From Eumeta japonica (taxonomy: Eukaryota; Arthropoda; Insecta; Lepidoptera; Psychidae): a DNA stretch of 64,000 nt. Within the stretch, counting starts at the first letter, position 1, and each line of letters opens with the position of its first letter. This document shows positions 56,436 through 64,000 of this stretch, one piece after another. Location of the stretch: positions 117,060 through 181,059 of the forward strand of contig BGZK01001254.1 of the NCBI GenBank assembly GCA_005406025.1, given 5' to 3'. The notes under the pieces were generated by a model, which saw nothing but the letters and a program-made list of their open reading frames with translations, searched no databases and had not been told where the DNA came from. A program made the position numbers and the translations under genes.

Positions 56436-56835
56436 TTCTTGGTTAGGGTCAGTAACTAACTTAGCCTTCGGAACATCTTCATCAATACGTCAATTAGCGC
56501 TCGCAATGAGCGATCCAGCACAGGTGTCCCGGGCTCGCGCCCGTTCGCCAGCCCATTAAGCAAATAACGAGCCCGCAGGATAAACTTGGAGGCAGTAAAG
56601 TTTATTAATGGCTCGATTACAGGCTCGACCCGAGGTGGAAAGAAGCGCTATCAGTCAGGTGTGCGACGCCCTTTGCCGCCCGCCCTAACTCCGGAGAAAC
56701 GCTAATAACGAAATTCCGACGCCACTGTTTGTTCCTCTCGAAGGGTGAAGATGAATATCCTGCGAGATGTCACCCTTAAGTTTCTGTTCAAATAAAAAGT
56801 GTAACTTTTTTAGACCACATGAACGTTTTGATTTA
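56436..56835. promoter_or_regulatory. Strong candidate enhancer island
   Basis: Unique complex sequence: TACGTCAATTAGCGCTCG (homeobox-type CAATTAG), GCCCATTAAGCAAATAACG, AGTAAAGTTTATTAATGGC, TCGATTACAGG, ACGCTAATAACGAAATTCC and AGATGTCACCCTT. Homeobox-type TAAT/ATTA words occur about every 40 bases in GC-richer surroundings. No reading frame is supported. Enhancer function is inferred. Confidence 0.42.
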
Positions 56836-57305
56836 TTTTACGGGGAAGGGATGGGTTTACATTGTCATTTTACAACAAAATTTTCGCATCGGTGCTATTT
56901 TAGTTTCATAATAAGAAACTAAAAAGGAACATTTGAGATAGTAAGCCGTTACAATGTCACGTATTATATTAGCTGCCTCAGTGCTATATGCCATACATCT
57001 GCGCGGTTCCTAAGTCCAGCTTTTTTTTTGCAATATACTAAACGTTAATGCGCAAATATCTTTATGCTTTTACTTTGAAATTTATCTTAAGTTATATGTC
57101 GTTTGGAAAATAATGATGACATGCTGTCATCTAGATATAATATGCTATTATTAAAATAATATTATTTTTGTTCATAAATGTGTTCTTGAAAATGACTCCA
57201 AGGCTTTCAATGAAAGAGTTTTAAGGGGCGGAGAATTTAATTAGCTAGTACTAATCTCTGAGAAATTTCGTTTTTCATTATGTTTTGAATAATATTGTAA
57301 GAAAT
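56836..57305. other. AT-rich non-coding stretch
   Basis: No gene or repeat recognised. Confidence 0.5.
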
Positions 57306-57510
57306 AAATGAGCATGCGGGCCACTAGGGAGTAGATGGTTACAACCATCCATCGATACCAACAACCCCACCGAAGTCGCTAGTGCGTTACCGGCCTTTTA
57401 GGAAGGAGTGTACGCTCTTTTCTTGAAGGTCCACTTGTCAAAGTTGATTCGGAATGCCGCTGATGATAAACAATTTCAAAATTTAATCGCACGCGCCAGA
57501 AAAATTGTGC
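57306..57510 (+). repeat. Dispersed lepidopteran repeat relic
   Basis: Contains GCGGGCCACTAGGGAGTAG, TTACCGGCCTTTTAGGAAGG, TGTACGCTCTTTTCTTGAAGG and TTCGGAATGCCGCTGATGA. The order and the phrase TTGGTACGCTCTTTTCTTGAAGG are from a repeat frequent in Lepidoptera, probably part of a LINE. The 63-codon frame just after it (57516-57707) is not recognised. Confidence 0.55.
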
Positions 57511-58190
57511 ATTAATTGTATGATGGTAGAGTGCTAATCATGAAGAAGGCGTTGATGATATTTTCGGTGCGTGGAACGAAGACAGAATTCAGCATTTTTA
57601 TGAGCATAGTAATGTTACCTTTGTGGAAAATTGGAAAAATTAGCAAAGCGTGCCGTACCGACTTCAGTTGCAAGTTGTTAGAAGGTTATGTTAGAACAGT
57701 GGGTTAAAATTGTGCTGAAATAAAATTTCTATTTTTTTTTTGTTTCCAAATTCTTTACCAAATAACTTAAAAATAAAATAGAAATAAATAAAGCAATAGA
57801 TTTAAAAAAAACTGATAAAATCGTAACGTTGTAGTTAGCGCAGTTTGTTTTTTATAGACATCAAATTCTGTAGTTTTTCTGACATATACTAGTAAATATT
57901 GTTTTCGTCGAGATTTACCTGTTTGAAAAGAGATCTAATAATTTTCACAAGTACAAAATATGAATTACAAAATAGATTTAGCTTTAGATTTAGATAAACG
58001 GAATGGGTCTTATTTGCATTTGTTTACTTTCTAATTCTAAGCTGCTGTTTGACCAAAATATTCTACTACTAAGCAGTTCACTTGACTAGATTTACTTTGC
58101 AAATCATCAATGGAAATGATTCGTTAGGACATATGATTTAGTAACATGACATTTGATTTAACAGTGAACGATTCAAGATGATTAGGAAAG
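57511..58190. other. AT-rich non-coding stretch
   Basis: No supported gene. 57516-57707 is a short open frame of ordinary composition, possibly transposon debris. Confidence 0.45.
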
Positions 58191-58530
58191 TAAATGAAGC
58201 GGAATAAATATCTTCGTCGTCCAGAAGCTGGTAAGCGTGGTTTACCAATGGCCAATGTCCGAATGGCTCAATTACAGTTAATTCGCAATGCACACACACT
58301 GACCGAGGTGCATGTGCGCGTGCACATTAATGTATGTAAATGCATGCGGCCGGCCGCCTGCCCGCCCTCACAATATTGCGACATTAAACGGAATATGCTC
58401 GTCGAGCTGGAGGCGAACATTTATGACAAAAGTCGTACATGCAAGCTAAATACACTCTATTGTACCGCATCTCCCTTTATATCAAGCATATACGCTGAAC
58501 GACACGATGAATAATCGTCCGGCGTGATTT
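58191..58530. promoter_or_regulatory. Mid-GC island, candidate regulatory element
   Basis: Unique sequence with GTGCATGTGCGCGTGCACAT, GCATGCGGCCGGCCGCCTGC and TTTATGACAAAAGTCG. A 106-codon plus frame (58194-58514) is open but shows no domain. Confidence 0.3.
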
Positions 58531-59383
58531 TATTCCGGAAACGAGTGTTTCAACTTTCATTACTAATGCTCAGTTTGAGCAACGTTAAAGATTAAAAGCG
58601 GAAAAGTTTACGGGTCAATCAAAAGGCTGTTCGTGTATTCCTTTATCATTTCATTTCGGGTTGATGTCGCCGTTAACGTCCCGGTTTATTGTCTTTGTTA
58701 TTCACCAATAGAATATAAAGACGAGTATAAAAGGTTGTAGAGAAGACATTTTATCGTGAGGACATCAGACGGAAGTGAGGTGGGTACGCCGGGCCCGGCG
58801 ACGACGCGTGTTTACGTCGCGGCCGGCGAGCGAAATCGATCCACGCGTGCCGCGCCGCCCTCGCGCACTCTCCGACTGGACAATTTACCAGTTCTCGATC
58901 CCTTTGGCAAATTCTATTCTAGGCAAAAAATAAAACTGCTTCATTCCGTTTAATTTAATTTTGAACGAATAACTGCATTCGTGATCGCTTAGAAGATTCA
59001 ACGAATCGATACGATATTTGCCAGTAAATTTTTTCAAGGATACACAATCGCGTTGCTTAAAACCCGTTTCGAGGATAATACATTTTTGGTGAACGAATTA
59101 TTGAGTCTACTAAAACATATACGAGAATATCTAAGAACCGATACGTAGCTAGTCGTGTCTCTGAAATATTTTTATCCTCGTGAGTTTTCATTTACACGAT
59201 AAATGTCGCCGTCATACCGTGTGGCCAATTAGCCTTATCCCATAAAATTCGCGTACTCGCGCGCCAGTTCGGTCGACGACGGAACTAGGCGTGATTAATT
59301 TATGAGCATCGATTTCGCTTAGAAGGAAAAGGAAACTATTCGTTAATGTTATAGTTCCGAGCAAAATTCGGCCGTCCAGACAC
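58531..59383. promoter_or_regulatory. Mid-GC to GC-rich candidate regulatory region
   Basis: Contains TATAAAAGG at 58726 followed about 41 bases later by ATCAGACGG, a CG-rich block (GCCGGGCCCGGCGACGACG) at 58785-58870, and at 59225-59340 GCGTGATTAATTTATGAGC (homeobox-type TTAAT). It leads into the TATA-Inr sequence at 59384, so it may be a proximal promoter region. The 65-codon frame at 58756-58953 is unsupported. Confidence 0.32.
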
Positions 59384-59425
59384 TATATATTAAGAACTGC
59401 GGCGTTTTCAGACAGTCCTTTTCAG
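59384..59425 (+). promoter_or_regulatory. Possible TATA-Inr core promoter
   Basis: TATATATTAAG starts at 59384 and GTTTTCAGACAGTCC lies 28 bases on, with the putative start A at 59412. A second initiator-like TTTTCAGTGCG follows at 59423. The spacing is right for an arthropod TATA-Inr promoter. Its initiator matches that at 43579 at 11 of 12 positions (TTTCAGACAGTCC versus TTTCAGACCGTCC). No start codon with recognisable protein follows within the window. Confidence 0.35.
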
Positions 59426-59694
59426 TGCGTTTATATCACTACAGCACTTTTGTTATACAAGAACTTACGCTCAAGACTCTTCCCGACATCCTTATCCTTA
59501 TACGTATAACATACACAACGTCTCTCTATTCGTTTGTATGTTTATAATTCAATAGAATATTTCTGGAACTTGTCCGATTCACATGATATTTTTTTATTAA
59601 GGTAATATGATGTACGGTGACATTGGTTTCGTTCACACGAATGTACAATTAATTCATTAGGCATTGCTCTTACCAATGCGTACAATAATGTCTA
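59426..59694. other. Non-coding stretch downstream of possible promoter
   Basis: No recognisable exon, ORF or structural RNA. Confidence 0.45.
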
Positions 59695-60095
59695 AGGGAG
59701 GATCAGGATCCACAGCGCTCTGAGATTGGAATCGCAAGCGGGACCGGCTCGGGATCGAAACCGGGAGCGAAATTGCTACATAATTAAATAATTTAGGGGC
59801 TGTACATTTGTGCTCGGTGTAAAAGTAGTTGTTTCTCTGGGATAGCTTGCTTCGAGGACGGAGTCAAGATCGGATTCGAAACTGGGATTGAAATCAGGAT
59901 TTAGATCGAGCTTGGGTTCAGAATTAAGTACAGGATCGGGATCGGAGTCAAGAGTCAAGGGATCGAAATTGGAATGGAGACCGGAACCGGGTTAGGAATA
60001 AAAAAAAAAAAAACCGGAATGGCGAACACAGTTGAGAGGGTGATTAGTTAATGTAAAAGTTGAAGGAACTCATGCGAGCAAAAGCTAGTCACCTA
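59695..60095 (-). repeat. Dispersed repeat on the minus strand: head and degenerate array
   Basis: On the minus strand the element begins GACTAGCTTTTGCTCGC at about 60095, continues through a poly-T run and a degenerate array (GGTTCCGGTCTCC, CGATCCCGATCC, CTCGATCTAAATCC) and includes AAGCAAGCTATCCCAGAG at about 59834-59851, a partial match to the GGGATAG tail. It is the clearest case of the ACTAGCTTTT head and the array in one piece. Confidence 0.6.
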
Positions 60096-60345
60096 TATAA
60101 AAGCAACCTTTACCATGTTTTAGAGTAAAGGTGCCAAACATAGTACAAATAATTTCGTGGTATTATTTATGCAGGAGCGGAACTTGGAATTATGGCTAGT
60201 TCTAAAAGGTTAAAACTCCTATTCTGTCTCAAGTCCCGCAGTAGTTTTACCAGAAACACTTTATTTAAATTCTAAACATATTTTTGTGACTCATGTCATT
60301 AATAAATAATTCGTTAAAATTTATGAATGCTTGAAAAAATTTGAA
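60096..60345. other. AT-rich non-coding spacer
   Basis: No gene or repeat recognised. Confidence 0.5.
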
Positions 60346-60354
60346 AATCGATTG

Positions 60355-60400
60355 TATAAAAGCGCCATGTGCCTATCGAATTCACACATTCCAGACAGTT
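60355..60400 (+). promoter_or_regulatory. Weak TATA-type promoter candidate
   Basis: TATAAAAGCGC at 60355 is a canonical arthropod TATA context. Downstream are TTCACACATT (A at 60384, 29 bases on) and CCAGACAGTT (A at 60393, 38 bases on), neither an ideal initiator. No exon is recognised after it. Confidence 0.22.
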
Positions 60401-60699
60401 TTTCAATAATTTGATTTTTAGTAAACTGCGAGTAGTCTTATATTCAGTCCTTTAATAAAAAATTTCGGCTTGTATTTTCAGAGTTAAGGAGAATGTTGGA
60501 CTTTCATATATCTTATTCAATATATTTTAAACTAAGCATTTTAAAAGTATAAAAACAAATCTGTATTTTTAAAAACAAACCTGTTCATTTGATACGATAC
60601 ATGATGCATTTGACAATTGTTTTTACAAGTTTTTTATACAATTTGTCGTGTTTAGCACGTGTGGGTCAAATTGTGAATCTTCGATGACAATGCAATAAT
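60401..60699. other. AT-rich non-coding spacer
   Basis: Nothing recognised. Confidence 0.5.
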
Positions 60700-61105
60700 A
60701 TAGTACCACGGAGCTGGCTTGATGATGGAGTTACAAGGTAGCCATAGGAACACCTAAACTAAACAAGATAAACCCATCGGAGTTGGGACTCGTATGTTTT
60801 TTGTCTTGGCAAACTCTCTGGTGCTGCATGATATCAAGGTTCTGAAGATGGGGCCGTCAGACGGCTAAAGGAACTCTGTACCACGCATCCCTCTCCGGTT
60901 CGGGATAATTTGTTTTAATTCAGCAAATATGGTCCTATGTGATATCTAGGTTCTTCCAGATGGAGACGGAAGGTAAACACAAGAACTTTTGAACTAGACA
61001 AGATAAACCCGTCGGTGTTTGGGTTCGTTTGATTTGGCTTGGCAAGTTCCCTGGACCTTCCAGGGTCTGGAAGGTAGTCAAAGCAATTCCGTTACAAAAT
61101 TTTGG
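60700..61105 (+). repeat. Satellite-like tandem repeat, period about 110 bases
   Basis: Unit starts (GATATCAAGGTTCTG-type) fall at about 60830, 60941 and 61056 with a partial unit before 60830. Shared words are GATGGAGNNNGAAGGTA or a variant, AACAAGATAAACCC(A/G)TCGG, GTTNGGNNTCGTTTG and CTTGGCAAANTCTCTGG. The second unit has lost the AAGATAAACCC part. This family occurs as longer arrays in other Lepidoptera, from memory. Confidence 0.7.
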
Positions 61106-61154
61106 GTTAGTTTGTAATTAATAGAAGAGATCGATGAGATGAGCATTGTTTCAA

Positions 61155-61345
61155 TTTCAGGCCAAATACAGTTACGGTATGGCCGAGCCAAAATGTTGCC
61201 TATGGTGCTCTGCCGAGCTCCCACTTTGTATTAAATGCAAGGCAGCACAGTGGAGCATGCCGTCGTGTATTTGGGCCCCTGAATTTTTGCCTCTGGGCAA
61301 AGTTATGTCACCCTTAGTTAAACAAAATCTTTAAAAGGAGGAGGC
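61155..61345 (+). other. Repeat-like segment with short Cys-rich frame
   Basis: Follows TTTCAATTTCAG, which looks like a splice acceptor, and reads AKYSYGMAEPKCCLWCSAEL, PLCIKCKAAQWSMPSCIWAP and PLGKVMSPLVKQNL before a stop: a CxxC-x6-CxxC pattern. The neighbouring satellite and words such as GTATGGCCGAGCCAAAATG suggest repetitive sequence, and I know of no such protein, so it is recorded as unassigned. Confidence 0.3.
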
Positions 61346-62365
61346 CTTCGAAGAATTAGGCACTTCCAAATTAACAGAAAAAATACCTTGCAATAGTAAA
61401 TAATGCATTACTACAAAACCACCGATTATACGAGACTAAAAAGTTTGAAAATAAAATTACTATTAAAAAAAAGCTTTTTAAAAACAAGCTTTGATTCAAA
61501 TATTCAGTTTCACTAAAACGGAAATAATAATTTTATGCAAGGTTTGTGCTGTTATACGTTATTTATATAGATGAACATAATAAAATAGATCGATTGAAAT
61601 CCTGCACAAAACTATCTACTTAAATAGGAACGATGTTAAGATAACCGCTGAAAAAATTAATATCCATTATTCTACTTAATATTCTATTAATTTCAAAAGC
61701 TTGTGGCGCCAATAGGAAACAGAGAAAGAGGAATTTAATGAACTAAATAGATTTCATGTGCGATCAATCTTAAAATATGTATGTAACAATTAAGTAGATT
61801 TTTTTCATTTCTAATTAACGTTGGCTTCAATTTTAATCTGAACTTTTAACGAACTAACTTGCCAATTTTTTAACTATGCCGGACATTGCATAGTTTAGAA
61901 ATTTATAACGTGACTAACAATTTTATCAAGTTGAATAACTATATATTGCGACAAGGTATTATTTGGAAGGCCGTCAAGTTTTTTTGGAGTAATAAAGTAA
62001 AATGATAGAGATCTAGTGAGCGGCCGCACGGTAGGATACTTATTTGTTAAAAATATGTATCCTCATGTATTACGTACCTTAATGACAGGTTCTATCCGAG
62101 AAAGAGGGCATTGTAATTATTTTTGGAAGCCACTATAAAGTAACTAGGATATGCATAATATTTGAAATTTGTAATTAGATAAAGAAAGCGCTATGCTACA
62201 TGGTGACTTTCAAATTGAGAATCGTATAAAATACACGTACAACTTTGTTTAACAGGATTTCTTTTTAAATATGTTTAATGTTCAGCTCGAACAAATACAT
62301 AAATCAAAATATCAAGTCTCGCATACAGGTATAAATAATTCACATGCACAAAAACCAAAATGAAA
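61346..62365. other. AT-rich non-coding stretch
   Basis: No gene or repeat recognised. Confidence 0.55.
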
Positions 62366-62775
62366 CGATTTTAAGCGATCCGTGTGTTCGGTCTAAAAGC
62401 ATCTACTTCTGGTCCAATCGTGGGCAATGAACACACATCACCGAAATACCCGATTCGATAACTCGCCGAGCGACTGCTGCAGTTCGTGAATCACGCGTCG
62501 GGTTCCGGCCGCGGGTGACATTAGCGCCGTGACTCGCGCGCGCCGCGGCGTGGGCGGCCGTAACGACGCCGCCGGGGCGCAATTTCGCAGCCAACCGATC
62601 CGATAGAGCGACATCCCAAGTGGACGATAAGTATACATAGGAGCTCCGAGATGAGGTGACCACGAGGAAAACGTAATCGAGATAAACTTAACGGCGGAGG
62701 CCGCGTTCTTTGAATGGACGCTCACATTCTGCGCATTAGCTGACGTAATCGCTCGCTGAAACTGGCTACGTTTTA
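62366..62775. promoter_or_regulatory. GC-rich island, candidate regulatory element
   Basis: Unique CG-rich block (CGCGCGCCGCGGCGTGGGCG near 62537) with AGCTGACGTAATCGCTCG (CRE-like TGACGTAA) near 62739. Two minus-strand frames (62403-62663 and 62438-62725) overlap without domains. Confidence 0.33.
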
Positions 62776-64000
62776 CAATGTCACCAGCATTCGCCGCACA
62801 AAAATATTTGTAATATAATATATAGTTACTATTACTGGTTATTTAGATATATTATTGCATTATGACATCGTATTTAGCATTCGGCTTGCAGCAATGAACG
62901 TCGACGTTTCTGGAAAACCCTTTCGACATGACAGGTTTTCCTAAGATAATGTAAATAATAACTAATATTTGGATTCATTTTTTAATTATAAATATTTAGT
63001 TGTCGTTTGCAATTATCTTTTTAACTACTTATATCATTATGAATTGTTTTAAATAGAACCCGTTCTATTTAATCACGAAACGAGTAGTTTTGTTGAGTGA
63101 TGTTAATAAATCATTTTTAAGAATTAAAATCTGTTAAAATTGTTAAGAATTAAAATCTTATATTAAACTTTATAGTTACATTGTATGACTATCTTTGTTA
63201 CGTCCGATAAGAAAGGTATACGTATATAATTCATTATATTAGGATTATACAGTTTAACATTTAATTTTTTCTTCCGAAAAATAAACAGATAAAGAATCAC
63301 ACACGATGAAAGAATTTGAATACTAATGTTATTATAGCAATTGCTGTATTGAAAAAATATATACAAAAACGCAGATATCTAAAAAATTTGACCAAAAAAT
63401 ATTTTTTTAATTGTTATCATAAAAAAATGTAAGAAATAATATTTTTAGTTGCATTATATCATAGGTATGAATAACTATATATCGACATTGGACTGACTTA
63501 CGTACATAATATAGCCTTTGGTAAATGTGAAAACGTTTTGTGTTTCTGCTAGCCTTTTATTAAAGAAGTAACATATTGTTTTAAATTCAACAAATAGAGC
63601 TTCTCGTTTTTACAATTTTAATAAGTAACAAACTCTCCAATTGCGTCTACACTATTGAACAAAAATAGATAGGTATGTGGTTAGTATTTTGTGCATTTTT
63701 AATTAAATTGAGTTTTTTTATGTTTCTGGTAATTTTACTTTAATCACCTACATTTTAAATTTGTAATAGTTTTGGCTCTATCACAGTATATGTCGATATT
63801 TAATGTGAACTTCCCCTAATTTATTCGTGAGCTCAAGCTAATATTAATGAGTACATATATTTAATTAATACTAGAAGTTTGAGCGTTTTTAGCTGAAAAT
63901 AGTTTTCATTTTTACGAAACATAGGAATAAAAAGAATTAATAGTTCGTTGGCTATAATGCCTAATAAACGAAAATACCAAAAAATATATTCATTTATACT
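62776..64000. other. AT-rich non-coding stretch to window end
   Basis: No gene. GTTAAGAATTAAAATCT is repeated in near-tandem at about 63116 and 63143, and a palindromic AACCCGTTCTATTTAATC lies near 63057. Otherwise nothing. Confidence 0.5.

Noticed and set aside
58194..58514. 106-codon plus-strand frame
   Set aside because: No recognisable domain, lies in a GC-rich island, and has no promoter or splice evidence.

Overview
This 64 kb window looks like insect nuclear DNA, most likely from a moth or butterfly. The background is very AT-rich with islands of GC-rich, low-repeat sequence. The mobile-element debris is of kinds I know from Lepidoptera: cecropia-like mariners, a jockey-type LINE ending in TTTGATTTGATTTGA, RTE-like LINE ends, tRNA-derived SINEs, and dispersed repeats with ACTAGCTTTTGCCCGCG-type heads or GGGATAGTGTAGCTTTCT tails. 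The lepidopteran assignment is recognition from memory, not a database result.

I found no host protein-coding gene that I can support. No open reading frame exceeds 153 codons, and the longer ones fall in GC-rich islands or repeats without family motifs. The only recognisable proteins are broken transposases and reverse transcriptases. The window is best read as a gene desert, or a very long intron, with about twenty-five GC-rich islands. Those at about 20.1-20.5, 25.4-26.2, 29.7-30.7, 35.4-35.9, 37.6-38.6, 51.8-52.6, 56.4-56.8 and 58.2-59.4 kb look like cis-regulatory sequence, being dense in homeobox-, Sox-, POU- and CRE-type words. The neighbouring gene cannot be named from this window.

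Layout. 0-12 kb: degenerate pyrimidine-rich repeats, an inverted pair of mini-elements at 5.7-5.9 kb, a hAT-like relic, a full-length dead mariner (7429-8672), and two near-identical copies of one repeat (2.69-3.15 and 10.70-11.21 kb). 12-31 kb: two dead copies of one jockey-type LINE (17.2-17.9 kb minus, 26.99-27.53 kb plus), SINE relics and many islands. 31.9-32.7 kb: a putative non-autonomous DNA element with four 58-bp tandem units, each carrying a splice-donor-like word. 33-44 kb: fragments of a second mariner lineage and of a LINE, several islands, a second full-length dead mariner (39716-40995, minus), an RTE-like LINE end, a SINE and a GAGCTC-rich repeat array. 45-64 kb: more islands, two SINE relics, a near-perfect 46-bp palindrome, a diverged 198-bp duplication, a 110-bp-period satellite fragment and TATA-Inr arrangements that could be core promoters.

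I did not find a convincing new coding system. The most interesting items are structural: fold-backs, the splice-donor array, paired TATA/Inr sequences sharing an initiator, and the clustering of GC-rich islands. Boundaries of islands and relics are approximate.
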